This document shows positions 1 through 11,792 of a stretch of 63,769 nucleotides of DNA, in pieces. Both the position numbers and the translations under genes were made by a program. The stretch spans positions 1 through 63,769 of the forward strand of contig JADGJA010000035.1 of assembly GCA_027596035.1 (NCBI GenBank), in the 5' to 3' direction. This DNA comes from Thoreauomyces humboldtii (Eukaryota > Chytridiomycota > Chytridiomycetes > Spizellomycetales > Powellomycetaceae). The notes under the pieces are model-generated. The model searched no databases. It had not been told where the DNA came from and saw only the letters and a program-made list of their open reading frames with translations. The first letter of the stretch is position 1; every line of letters starts with the position of its first letter.

Positions 1-335
1 CAACAAAGTAAAGCTACATCGCGCCGCCCACGTCGCCACATCGAACCGCGTCCGACCCAAGGACGCCGGACGCGCTCCTATCGCGTCCTCGGGCGCGTGC
101 ACGGTGCGTCCTCAGGCGTGCAAGGCCGGATGCCGGTCATGATTGGTTGTGCGGGAGCCAATGCGTGCAATCAGAGAAACGTCAGATAGATCACGACACG
201 TGATTCAGTGGTTTCGATATCCATTTACGTCCAGCGTCCAACGCGACGTGCAGTCGATAGTATGCATAATATTGCCAACTTTTGATGGTTCGTGCATGCA
301 TGAATGTATTTAATCTAGCTCACTTCTGCTCCTAC
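1..335. other. No gene seen; downstream flank of GCN1
   Basis: I see no supported coding region, RNA gene or repeat in this stretch. It lies 3' of the minus-strand GCN1 stop codon and probably holds its 3' UTR and terminator. Confidence 0.5.
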
Positions 336-3300
336 CTAAACGACCACAACGGGTCGACCGTTGTCTTCCTCATCGCTGTCCTCCGCTTGAAGCTTGGACA
401 GAACTCTTCGCACGTAATCGCCCACGTTCCGCGCCGCCGCCGCATCCAAAGTGCTCAGATACTTCTGTAGAACTTCCGTTCCCTTTCCTATCTGAAGGAC
501 GTGGAAAAGCGCACGTTCCGAGGCCACCTTGACGTCTTGGTTGCGGTCGCGGACGTTAGCCATGAGCGCAGTGACGGCCTTGTCGAGATGTTCCGCGAGC
601 GACTGCAGCGTGTATGTGAGAGAGAGAGAGCGGTCATGTTAGCAGTGCGGTCTGTATCAGCAGTGGGGTCTTCTTGATTACTTACGGGGTGAGAGACTTT
701 AGCAACGTTCTTGATGACGATTTCAGCATCCCGGCGAGCCTCGCTGGATGCCGTGCCGATAGGCAGGATATCGATCAGGGCAAGAACAATTTCGCTTGCC
801 ACGCCGGAGGATGATGGTTGAGCTAAGAAGCGAGCAGCTGCGGTAACGGCCTCTTCTATCACCTGAGGCTGGGAACAGAGACGAGGCAGTGGATGAGCTG
901 CTGTGCAATCGAAGATGCAAACAGAAGCGGCTGACATACCTTGTTAAAGCGGAGGCACTCTGCAATCAATGATGCTACCTCTTCTTGGATCTCAAGGTCC
1001 TGGGCAAACGCCGGAACCTCCGTGATAACGCACTGCAGCGCAAGCATGGCGCCGACTAGTCGGTACCACTCTGCCTCGCCCTTTGCTTCCAGAATTTGCG
1101 ACGTTACAGCTGGTCGGGATCCTTCCGTCTTAACGTATTTGCAGTAAGCCCCAAACACTTTGGAAGCTCCGGCTCGGGCGCCGTCCTCATGTTCGCCTGC
1201 ACCGCTGATGCCTTCAGTAATCAGACTCTCGATCGTCTTCCGGCTGTTTTCGTTCAGGTCCCGACCGGGTCCACCCACGCCAATCACAAGACCGTAAAGA
1301 GCCTCCCAGACGGCGGCGCGCACGCCAGAATCGCCTGCGGCTCGGAGAGCCTGCGCCAGCTCTACCACGAGAGGATCCAATCGAGTCTGTAAGGTGATGA
1401 GGGACGACAGACAACGCGCAGCGCGGTCCCTGACCATGCCCGAAGATTCCGACAAACATTTCACGAACGTCCGCTGAAGCTGCGGGAGGAACGGTTTGAG
1501 CATTGGCGAGACGCGGTCGAGCAGGTGTCCTAGAGACATGAGGATGGCTGACTTGACGCTCGATGGGAAGCGGTCACCAATCACGCGGATGAGAGGTCCA
1601 GTTATTTGCGTCACGTATGGCTTGAGTGCCTCAGGCGAGGTGCGGCGTACGAGGTCACCCAGGCCAAGGGCGGACTGCTCCCTGCAGTCTGGGCTCCCGT
1701 ACATGAGACCTTGCAGGAAGATTGGCAGGATCGGCGAGATGCCCTAAGCGAATGCAGCATATTAGCGATGTCTCGATTATTTCAGTAGGGGTGTCCCCGA
1801 CATACCTTGGGCATAGAGAGACCTGCAAGCATCTCGTCTTCAGGCATGTTTTCTTCAACATCCCTCAACGCTCTCCTTACGGTGGTCACAAAGCGCTCCA
1901 TCTCCTCCTTGTCGACACGCTTGACAAGCGCGTCGAGTGCTTGCCAGGCTGCCTTAACCGTGCCAACCTCTCCTTCGTCCTCTCGAAGCATGCTGATGAG
2001 CACTTCGAACCAGTCCGCGATGTACTCGTCGATGTCTTCGTCGTTACCCTCGCAGAAGGTCTTGAGACATTGGCACCCTACAACGCGACGAGCAGGAGAA
2101 CCATGCTGGACGGCTTCCGTGAGGAGCGACATGATCTGCTGCACGCCATCTTCACCTTCGACGTTAACAAGGAGAACCTTGATAGTCTCGTGGATTTCAT
2201 CTGTTGCCGGATCACCCTCCTCCAGTGCGTCCATGAGAGCAGGCAGGATTGCTTCGAGGCGTTTGTTGAGCGCTTGACCGGCGACCGTGATCAGACTCGC
2301 CAGTGCTTGCGCATTGAAAGCGCTGATAGGCCGAGAAATAAGAGTAGGGATGAGGACAGGGAAGACAACGTTGCTGCGGACAGCCATAATCTCCTTGAGC
2401 GCCTCAAGAGCGTATATGCTCGAGCGGTCCGTCTGCTTTCCGCCTGCCTTTAGCTTGTTAAGCAAGCTTGGAAGGATCTCATCGATTGCCTGCCGACCCA
2501 TGTGCTGATGGAGCATATCGAACGCCTACGGAGAGAGCTACGTTAGGAGTTAATGTAAAAGAGCAAGTTGCGATTACGGCTTACCTGGGCTGCCGACTCT
2601 CGGACATCTGGTGCTTCATCGATCAGAGCCTTGCGAACCAGAGGAACACAGTCCTCTACGAAATCTACAACTTGAGTTTTGCCAGCAGAGGCCATGACCT
2701 CGGTCATAGCGATGCAGACACCTTGCCGGACCTCGGCGCGGTCGCTGTCCAGACCGCTTTCAAGGATAGGCAGAAGATCCGTCAGGATACTTTCACCAAG
2801 CTTGCGGACCAGGTCTGCCAGGCATCGAGCAGCGGAACCCTGCTTCTCGACACTCTCGCTCGCGAGACTTCCGATAAGGATCTCCATCATGATCGGCAGG
2901 ATCTCCTTGAGCGTTCGGGGCGTGTTGGAGACAATGCTCTTCCACACGTGCAGGGAGGCCTGACGCACGATGGCGCTGGCGTCCGCGCGGGCGACGTACA
3001 GGCTCGCGAGTACTTTGTCGAAGCGCTCCTTGCCCAGGGTGGTGATGAGAGCCTGACGGCCGTGCTCTGTGCCAAGACCTTCGTCTTCGGCTCCGCCTTC
3101 CAGTTCGACCTTGCCAGAAACGCCGGCAATGCGGTAGAGCAGATCTCCCATGAGCTGAACGGAACTCTGTCTGATGCGCCAGTTCTCGTCGAACAAGCCG
3201 GTTTCGAGCTCAGGAAGGAGCAAGTCGACGGCCGTCGTGGCGTAATTCCGAATAATCATCTTTCCTGTCTTCAGCGAGCTGTCGCGGACGGGTTCACTTT

Positions 3301-6300
3301 CGTCCGCAAGACCGCGAAGGACTGGTGGAATGATGGAGCCGAGATACGGTTGGAACTTTTCGCCAAACGTGCCGGGCAGGTAGATCATCAAAGACATGAA
3401 TCCTTCTCGCACATACGACTTCGGACTGTCCGCATTAGCGAGAATCTCCGGGAGCAGACCTTCCAGGCGCTCAATGCCAAGTCCAGCGAGCACTTCGCTG
3501 AGACCCTGAGCAGCGCCAATGCGATCTACTCCGCTGGTGTCACTCTTGAGTGTTCCAAACAGCTCCGACACCAGACCTGGGAAGTTGACTTCTCCAAGTT
3601 TCGCAACCATGTTACCGAAAGCTCGCGCAGCGGTAGCCCGAGCGTCAGGAACTGGATCGACGAGAACTTCCTTGAGTTCAGGCATTAGCGAAGGAAGGTA
3701 CGGCACGAGATCCTTGGGATCCGTAAGGGTGGCCATATTTCCCATAATCTGGGCGGCACGTTTCTTGATATCTGTGCTTCGTTCCCGCAGTCCTCGCTGG
3801 AGGATAGGTACGAGTAGAGCGAGCGATGGAGCATCGATATAGTGCACGAACGCGGTGTCAAGGAGTGCGCTCAAAGCAGCGCCAGTCTTTCCATTAGGAT
3901 CGACCAGAGCGCTTAGTAACACCGGGACGAGCGCCTGAATCTCGGGGTTTTTGATCACATTGCCGAATTGGTTAAGGGCTTGTTTCGCAGACTCTTGTAC
4001 CTTGGCGTGTGAGTCCGTGAGAACGTCGCAAATGCGAGGGACCACAGTCGGCAGACTGACACTGAGCTGTTTCGGTGCCAGGTAGGCCATGCTCGAAAGC
4101 ACGTCAATACTTCCGGTTTTGGTTCGCCAGTTGCGGTCCTCAAGACCGTTCAGCAAACTTGGAAGGACCAATTTCACGCAATGAGCGGAAAGCTTTGACA
4201 TGATAACTCGGCAAGCATCATTAGTTGCTTCGCGAACTTCTCGGCTAGTATCGCCGAAACAAACAAGCAACAAAGGCAGAATTTGAATCACATAGGGTTC
4301 GAAGAGTCGGCCAAGAGTTTGCGAGAGGGTTTCGAAGGCGAAAACAGCACCTTCTCGCTTCTCAACGCGCTTTTTATCCTCAACAGCCTCTTTTAGGCTG
4401 CTCATGATCTGGTACTCCTTCAAGGAAGAGATTCCACATCCCTTGACCAGGCCAGCGAGTCCGTAAGCAGCTCCACGGCGTTCTCCGTATTTTGGTGACT
4501 TGTAAAGTTGATGAAGGAGCGTTTCCACCAAGCGCCTCGAATCCGACTTGTTGACTTTCAGCAGACCCGGCAAGCACTCGGATACCGCCATCTGCACGGT
4601 CTCAGAAGGTGTCTTGAGGGTTTCCATCAATTTTCCGATAACCTCAGGGATCATTGGATCGGCCGCATCCAGATGCTGGGCAAGAGTTCCCATAAGGATG
4701 ACACAGGCTTCTCTGATGCGATCATGAACCTCAGAAGCATCAGCAGGCCTTGAGAGGTACTGATCGATGACATCAAGGAGTTCGCGGACAAAGACCTTGC
4801 CGCTGGCATTCGCTGCAGATAGTCCAGCACTCAGCATCGCGCGCTGGACCGTTTCGTTACGATCCCCGAGAGCCTCCCCTTCGATCAAGAAGTGGTACAA
4901 TCTGGTCAAGGGCTCGAGTGCGGTGATGATTGGGACGCATGCTTGCAGAGCCGATGCAACACCGGCGCGGGCTTCCCACTCATCGGGTCGGTTAAGCGAC
5001 TCCGGGATTACCATACCGTAGCCGTCATACTCGGGTTCAGGTAGGGCTACTTTCTTCGCATAGATCGCATACAGATCTTCGAGCTTCGTGGATACCGCAT
5101 TTGGATTGTGCGAAAGCACTCCGCACATGGCGTGGCCTGCGCTCCTTCGGACGGCAGCCACCTCGTGGCCGACAAGCTGCACGACATTGTCCAATTGCTC
5201 TAATTCGAGACTGGAGTCCCCGTTCGTTTCTGTCCAAAGCGCCTCGGCATGCTCTTTGATCGTATCCTGCTCGTCGAAGCGAGCCACCCAGACCCGAGTA
5301 TCAAAGACGAGGCTGACTTCGTCGGGAATAGTCAGGTGAGACAATGCCATCAGGCAGCTTTCCCGGACGGCTTCCTCCGGGCTGAGCAACCCATCAAGTA
5401 ACTCTTTTACTACATCACTGACATCCTCCCCAACGTCAGCGGTCGACCTCGCAATGTCTTCATCGTCGTCGTTTCCGGTACTGATGGAGAAAGCGAGCGT
5501 GAGCAGACCTTCGCGGCCTGCTCCACGAACTCGGGGGTAGCACTCAAGCAATTCAACAAGACAGCGCACCATACCGCAGCGCGGCACCGCCACGGAGCTG
5601 GCGAGACCGCAGTGAGCAAGGAGGATATCCGAGGCAGCCATCGCGAGTTCAGTGGCTTCGCGGTCCTTCAAGCTTCCTATACGGCCTTCCCGAAGGACGA
5701 TCGCCTTTAGCAATGGGAAGACATATGAGAACGCCGCGGATTCCAAAGGTCTGGCGGATGAATACAGTTCTTTGATATCATCCAGAACGGAGGTCAAGAA
5801 CGCCGTCAATGCGTCGCGGCAGAAGTGGGAGGACACGCCTATCGATCCTTCCATAACACCGAGAGCTCGCAAAGTGGCCATAGCAAGAACCGGTGGTGCC
5901 GTAAGGCTTTGCAGTTGTTCTCCTGAGATGTCGCCCAGGTGGGTATAAACATCGATGGCTTGCTGGCCAGCCAAGACCGCTCCAGGGCCAGGTTGACCGT
6001 TCTTCCTAACGACGACGAGCTCCCGTGCAATCACGCCGTGCAACAACACACGAACGATCCTGCCGACCCAGTTTTGGAACGCTTCGCGAGCTTCGTCCCC
6101 TACGCTTCGCCTAACGCCGTTGATGACGGCTCCTAGAACTTCGAGGCCGACAATGAGAGGTTCGCGGAGCTGGTTGACTTTAGCCCGGATAGCCGTTTCT
6201 TTGATTAACTGTTGCTGTTGGGCATCTCTCTCCGCTTTAGTAAGCTTGACGTCTGGCTTCGCACTAGCAGCTTTGCCCTTCTTCAGAAGTTCCTTTTTTA

Positions 6301-9205
6301 GATCACGCTCCCATTGTTCTTCGGCCGTCTTTGCACGATCCTCGCTAGAAGATTTGGACTTCTTCGCCGCGGGATCAAAGAACAAAGTGCCTTCTGGCGT
6401 GGACCAGATCGAGACGTCGGTGGCAGTAAGTTTGTGGACTTCTTCATTGTCCATGGCTTGAAGAGCCCACGGCAGTGCCTCAGCAGCAACGCCTTCCGTG
6501 GCGACGTCAGTGAAAAGAGTTATCGCCGCGTATGTTGCAAGGCGGAAGGTTTCCGGGGTGGTTGCGCTTGTACCTCCTTCGCTGACGTCTTCGCCGCTGC
6601 CATCTACAAGCCACTTGCGGATGTATCGTGCGACATGCCCGGAAACAATCTGTGGCCCGGTACCGGAACGGAAACAGAGACGGATCCAGACGTCATTCCC
6701 CATTATTTCCGTCACCGCAGGGTGGCAGGCCAGTACAGACAAGTCCATGAGTCCAGTTTCGACGGCGGTGTTCCACCGAGCATCTCCCGAGCTGCTGTCC
6801 TTGGGAAGAACAGCGCAGAGCGCAGCATAGATCTTGTGGCCAACCGTGTCGGAGCTTCTGGATAGCTTTTCTATCCAGCCAGCGTTCCTCGCCTGGTAGC
6901 CGCCTTTGAGACTGAGAGTCCCAAGACCAATGCGAACAAGGCGTATCAACCGGGACAATAACGCGACGTTCTTCGTGTTCAAGATACGTGTGAGCTCGCT
7001 GAAAACCGTTCGCCGGACTTCGTGGTGTTGGGACTCGACAAGAGCCCACACCAGAGCATAGGCTAAAGGTTCCTTGTCGGAGGCTTTGTCGCTGGCACCG
7101 GCCTGTTGGTACCAGTTGTCGTGCTCGACAACGTTGACAATGGTCTTAACAAACTGGAGCTGCTCTTCCACGCTAACCAGAAGCTTTCCATAGAACTTCT
7201 CGTTCAGAAGTACCGAATTGCCGGTAAGAACCTTTGAGAAGAAAGGCGAGAGATCATCGGAGGTAGCTAACAACAACAATAACAAAATAAGGAAGAGCCG
7301 CGTATTTCGAGTGACTCGATCTCACGCACCTTTCGTAAGGTCATTCTCCTGCAGCCAGGACGTCGCAAAGTAGGCTTCGGCAAGACCTGGAGTCTCCTTC
7401 TTCGGATCGGTCAGAGCAATACCGGCAGCTTGGACTTTCTCTACAATGCCCTTAGCTGCCTGAATGATGTCTTTCGAGGGGCCTGCGCAAAGGGGCTTCA
7501 AGGAGTCTCCGCGCAGAGTCACGGACAGCAGCGTCAGGAATGCGCGTCGAGTTCCGGCTTTTCCATCGTTCAGCCCAGCTTTCACGAAAGCAGCCGCGGA
7601 GCTCAACACTGCTGCATCTGGCGTTTCTGTCTTTACATAGATATCCAAATGCCTGGCAATGGCTTGCAGCAGTAGCTCCAGCCCTACATCGTTCGATTCC
7701 TTTCCGACCAGAGAAGGCGCGCTCTCGATGACCTTTCGAGCCACGACAGGGCCAGATGCCAAGCCCAGAATGGCGGCATAGTAAGCTTGACGCTGGTCGA
7801 CTGTCGGTGCCTTCCCGCTCAGAAGCTTCAGAAGCACGTCGAAGATTTGAACTAGCTCCTTCTCGTCCTTACTACGCTCACACAGCGTGCGGAACATTTT
7901 GGCGGCGTCAGCGCGCACCACAGCGTTGGTCGAGCGCATGTTGGTGAACAGCATTTCCGCAAACTTTGCCCGAAACGTGGAGGAAAGATCGCATTCCACG
8001 TAGCGGAGAGTGTAGTCAAGGACTTTGATCACAACCTCCGGGGACCGCAATAGCAAGCGCTCACTAGCAGGAAAGATATCGTTCAGGAATACCGTCTCGG
8101 TTACGCTCTGACGGAAGAATGGAGCAAGGGAGGATAGGTATACGGTCGGAACAGCCGTTCTAGACGTCATCATCGTAACGTTGTAGAAGTTCAGTAGGTC
8201 CGACTGCAACCAGACCTGTCAGTACGATTGGCTTTGGATGGCATGGCAATTTGTGAAGCTTACCACAGAATCGTTGAAGGCGCCCAAAAACGCCTTGTGT
8301 TCGGCAACACGCAGGGAAATCCCCAAGAAAACGCACAGCTTTTGGCCATCTTTTCCGGAAGCGGCTGCCAGCTGTAATATTGTCTTCAATACGGCATCGA
8401 CGCCCTTCTTGCCACCCCTTCCAAGAGCGCGAATAGTCAGAGCCTCAGCCCTTGAAAACATGAGTTTATTTTTGCACCCGTCGGAGGTAGCAACTGCATC
8501 CAGTAAAGAAGCATGAAGCCCGATCAATGCCTTCCACACAGCCGATTCCGGGTGGCTGCTCGGATCAACCTTCTCCTTGCCGCTTCGAGAAAAAGAGAGC
8601 CGGATGAGAAGTGCTGTCCACGATGCAAAATTGTAAACAAGGGCAGGAGACAATCCAGTGCTATATGAAATAGGTTAGCCTGCTAGTTCAACGGCGGCGT
8701 TACTCTTCGGCCCGGCTTACATGGACCCTTTCAGTTCCCTCTCCAAAAGCTTGACTGTGCCCTTCATGACGGGAGCATCTAGCGGTCCCGAGGTCTTTCG
8801 TCCCTGGGAGTACAAGCTTTCCAGCAGATCATGCACCGCATGTCGTGAGGCGATGTCCTCGTATCGGGGGATCGTGGATATCAGCTGCTGAACAATCAAA
8901 GGGAGGTTCGTATCCGCTGGTGCTGAAGAAGCAGTAGGAATCAGCGGCAGCGAGTGACAAAGTCATGGTTTCACGAGCGTCGAACCTTGGCCGATTAGCT
9001 TTTTAACGGTGCCTCTCAAGACTGCTAGCCGCCGCCGAGTGCTGGCGGCGTTCAAGCCCGGGACAAAGACCTCTGCGAGGAAGGCATTCCACGGCAACTC
9101 AAGCTGCTCGTTTGTAAGGGATCGATGATCCCCGTCGTCCTCCCCTTCGTCTCCGAAAGACTCGAAGCGACGTCCATCCGTCGGCTCCTCGATGGGCTTT
9201 CCCAT
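336..9205 (-). CDS. GCN1: GCN1, translational activator of the Gcn2 kinase (HEAT-repeat giant)
   Basis: A multi-exon gene of about 2,600 codons, close to the usual 2,600-2,700 aa of Gcn1. The largest exon (about 2543-7285) is a continuous array of HEAT repeats. The eEF3-like central region is recognisable (EDRNWRTKTGSIDVLSSMAY, with AYGLAGLVKGCG nearby), followed by the region that in this family binds the RWD domain of Gcn2. The C-terminus ends with an ARNVGDYVRRVLSKL-like helix and an acidic tail, as in other Gcn1 proteins. Known role: Gcn1 sits on collided ribosomes and passes the uncharged-tRNA signal to Gcn2, which phosphorylates eIF2-alpha. I chose the Met before KPIEEPTDGRRF (9205); an in-frame Met 15 codons upstream is an alternative. 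Introns fall near 8900-8965, 8655-8715, 8210-8265, 7285-7330, 2517-2580 and 1705-1800, with further ones near the 3' end. ALG12 is divergent upstream. Confidence 0.93.
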
Positions 9206-9519
9206 GTGCTTTGGTCCGATGAGTTTGATTGATTGCTTGTTTCTATGCAAGTCGGAAACGCTCTTTCTGATGGGATCTGACTATTAGTGGAATGTATGGG
9301 TCTCTTCTGAACCTGTAAACGAATTCTGATCTAGGACCAGGGTACGGTGAATGCGAGGTCCAGAAACCCAAGGCGGTGCGAAATTGTGGAGCGGAATTGC
9401 AGAACTGTGCCACATATCCTTCAGCCTGGAGTTCTCCCACCGCCAGAGATTCCACCCGCCCGAAGAGCCATCTCAGCGTGTCGACCAAAAGCGGGCAACC
9501 CATCCACACAGCAGAAGAG
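9206..9519. promoter_or_regulatory. Divergent intergenic region GCN1 / ALG12
   Basis: About 314 bp between two divergent start codons, so it should hold both promoters. I see no clear TATA box. The ALG12 frame stays open upstream of its chosen start (to 9376), so that start could lie earlier. Confidence 0.4.
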
Positions 9520-11193
9520 ATGTCAGAGATGAGGCCGGGTGTAAGGTCCAGAAACGCAGTCGCGGTCCGTAGCAATGAAAAGGTTGTTCAGCCGAAAGAA
9601 GCACGGCGACATCAAGTGTCTGCCGGGAACCAGGACCCAAGGCAGCCTTCCTTCTTACCCTACACTTTCTGGGACATACTTTTGCTGCTTCTTATACTGG
9701 GGCACTTATACGCAGCACCGTTCACCAAGGTCGAAGAGTCTTTCAACATGCAGGCCACCCATGATCTTCTCCGCTACGGGCCCTTCGACACTTCGCGATT
9801 CGATCATCTCGAGTTCTCCGGAGTGGTGCCGCGGACGTTTATTGGCCCGCTTTTCATATACGCTGTTCTCTGGCCTTTCCGGAAAGTCCTGGGCTGGGGC
9901 TGCGGAATGTACTGGCAATATGCTACCCGCGCCGTACTAGGATGCGCGGTCGTGGCGTCTGTGGGCCGCGTTAACAGAACCGTCGGAAGAAGATTTGGAC
10001 GAGACGCGGCTGCGTGGAGTGCTGCATTCTCGGCGGCACAGTTTCATCTGATGTTCTGGGGAAGTAGGACGTTACCCAACGTCTTTGCCCTCGTTTTCGT
10101 CAATCTTGCCGTCGGGTGGTGGTTTGATGTGGTCCTGCCAGCAACCGAAGTCCTGCGGAATCGACGGATGGCTACGTACCTCATCTTTACGATTGCCGTC
10201 TTTCGCTGTGACGTTACCCTCCTTGCCATGCCGATGCTACTCTCTGTCTTTCCGAAGACGCGCACCGGGCTTATCGACATGTTACGGCACTCCCTTCTGG
10301 TATCTTTCGCCAGCATCGCTTTAACCCTCGTCGTTGACTCGTATTTCTGGCAGCGATCCTTATGGTGGCCGGAGCTGCAGGTCTTCCTCTTCAATGCCGT
10401 CGAGAACGGGTCGGTCGCTTACGGGACGTCCCCCTTTCATGCTTATCTGACGAAACTCGTTCCACGGATCTGCCTGTTTGGCATACCACTTGGCATTGCT
10501 GCGGTGGCCACCGACGTCCGAGGATGCGCGCGATACTTTCTTCCCGTCGTCTTCTTCGTAGGAGGGTTCTCGTTCCTACCACACAAAGAGTGGAGGTTCG
10601 TACTGTACATCGTGCCCATCCTCAATGCCTTGTCCGGGGTCGTGGTTGCGAGATGGGCTCGGAGATGGGGAAGGATGGTGAGGTTGGTCTTTGCTACCAT
10701 CCTCCTGGCTCAGTGCTGCGCTTCGGTTGGGATGATGAGCATCTCGTCGCTGAACTATCCCGGAGGGCACGCTCTCGCATCTCTCAACGCCCATCTGTCT
10801 GAAACCCAGCCTGCTTCTGCAAGCGTGCATCTTGATGTCGTCACAGCCATCTCGGGCGCGTCACGCTTCGGTGAAGACCCACGATGGCAATATTCGAAGC
10901 GCGAAGAGCATGTAACGGGCAAGGACTTTTGGGAGGCTGGCTATACGCATCTTGTTACCGCCGAACCTCACCTGCACTCTATCCCAGAGCAGTGGGCGAT
11001 TGTCGATGTGATCCAAGGATATGCTGGCATGAAGGTCCACGAGGGTGGGCCCAAAAGCTGGTTAGCGTACGCTGCGAAACAGGTTGCGGCGGGAAGATTG
11101 TCATGGGATCCGATGCATGGAGTCATAGGGGTGCTACTCCCAGTAACCCCGCGTCTCGAGGATAAGCTGTGGATTCTCAGAAGACAGCCATGA
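9520..11193 (+). CDS. ALG12: ALG12-like dolichyl-P-mannose alpha-1,6-mannosyltransferase (GT22)
   Basis: A single-exon frame giving 557 aa from the Met of MSEMRPG. After about 50 residues comes a polytopic membrane protein with the GT22 lumenal-loop motif TKVEESFNMQATHD. Further family blocks are EFSGVVPRTFIGP, FWGSRTLPNVFA, FRCDVTLL and LPHKEWRF, and near the C-terminus SLNYPGGHAL, which is typical of Alg12 rather than Alg9 or Gpi10. Known role: in the ER lumen Alg12 adds the eighth mannose (alpha-1,6) to the lipid-linked N-glycan precursor. This fits the oligosaccharyltransferase subunit encoded at 33.9 kb. An alternative start at 9376 would add 48 residues without obvious homology. Another GT22 enzyme is possible but less likely. 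Confidence 0.9.
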   Translation: MSEMRPGVRSRNAVAVRSNEKVVQPKEARRHQVSAGNQDPRQPSFLPYTFWDILLLLLILGHLYAAPFTKVEESFNMQATHDLLRYGPFDTSRFDHLEFSGVVPRTFIGPLFIYAVLWPFRKVLGWGCGMYWQYATRAVLGCAVVASVGRVNRTVGRRFGRDAAAWSAAFSAAQFHLMFWGSRTLPNVFALVFVNLAVGWWFDVVLPATEVLRNRRMATYLIFTIAVFRCDVTLLAMPMLLSVFPKTRTGLIDMLRHSLLVSFASIALTLVVDSYFWQRSLWWPELQVFLFNAVENGSVAYGTSPFHAYLTKLVPRICLFGIPLGIAAVATDVRGCARYFLPVVFFVGGFSFLPHKEWRFVLYIVPILNALSGVVVARWARRWGRMVRLVFATILLAQCCASVGMMSISSLNYPGGHALASLNAHLSETQPASASVHLDVVTAISGASRFGEDPRWQYSKREEHVTGKDFWEAGYTHLVTAEPHLHSIPEQWAIVDVIQGYAGMKVHEGGPKSWLAYAAKQVAAGRLSWDPMHGVIGVLLPVTPRLEDKLWILRRQP

Positions 11194-11337
11194 GCGGAAG
11201 ATAGCATGGAGAAGCTCTTCGTGCTCTTCGTGCCAAAAACGGCTCTAAGATCGGATGAATTAGATTACATGGATGAAAATTGTCGGGCCCGCGTATGGAG
11301 TTGAGCGCTGGACGCGTTGAACGCGCATGGAGTCGAG

Positions 11338-11742
11338 CTAGGATGCGGTTGGAGAAGGAGTCGAGCGAGGTATCCTCCGATGTATCTCGCCCTCCTTGGC
11401 TTTAACGACAAGGTTCGGGTCCACAACTGTCCCAGGAACCTCCTCGACCTCCTCCCAATCCCCTTCCTTCTTGGCTTTCGCAGCCGCCTCTTTGTTTCGC
11501 TCCTCCCATCCATCCGGCAGCTTCAACGTCCCTTTGTGAAGTTGCCAAGCGCGCTGCGCGATTTTGACTGTCCCGTAAACGACGATAAAGAACCCGACAA
11601 AGTACGAAATGTAATGTCGAGGATCGTTGACCTCGGAGTAGCTCATGAGGGTTCCGAGGGAGAGCGACCCGAATGGCGGCACCACCGGAACAGCGGCTCC
11701 GTCACCGCCCACAGATTGGATGGGTTTGCCAAATGCGGACAT
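11338..11742 (-). CDS. Small single-pass membrane protein, not recognised (possible ERO1 tail)
   Basis: A 134-codon frame starting MSAFGKPIQS. It has a Gly/Pro-rich N-terminal 45 residues, one hydrophobic span (ISYFVGFFIVVYGTVKIA), then a basic and acidic tail rich in Lys, Glu and Trp (KKEGDWEEVEEVPG). The positive charge after the span predicts a cytosolic C-terminus. I recognise no family. Only 50 bp separate its ATG from the ERO1 stop on the same strand, and the ATG follows directly after a CAAAG. It could therefore be a tail exon of ERO1 (see findings) rather than a separate gene. Confidence 0.55.
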   Translation of the reverse strand: MSAFGKPIQSVGGDGAAVPVVPPFGSLSLGTLMSYSEVNDPRHYISYFVGFFIVVYGTVKIAQRAWQLHKGTLKLPDGWEERNKEAAAKAKKEGDWEEVEEVPGTVVDPNLVVKAKEGEIHRRIPRSTPSPTAS

Positions 11743-11792
11743 CTTTGCAAAAGCAAGGCGTGATCAGTAATCGCACGCGTGGTAGACGGAAG

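Noticed and set aside
2468..3688. 406-codon plus-strand open frame opposite GCN1
   Set aside because: Exactly antisense to conserved HEAT-repeat coding sequence, with no homology; a shadow of codon bias.
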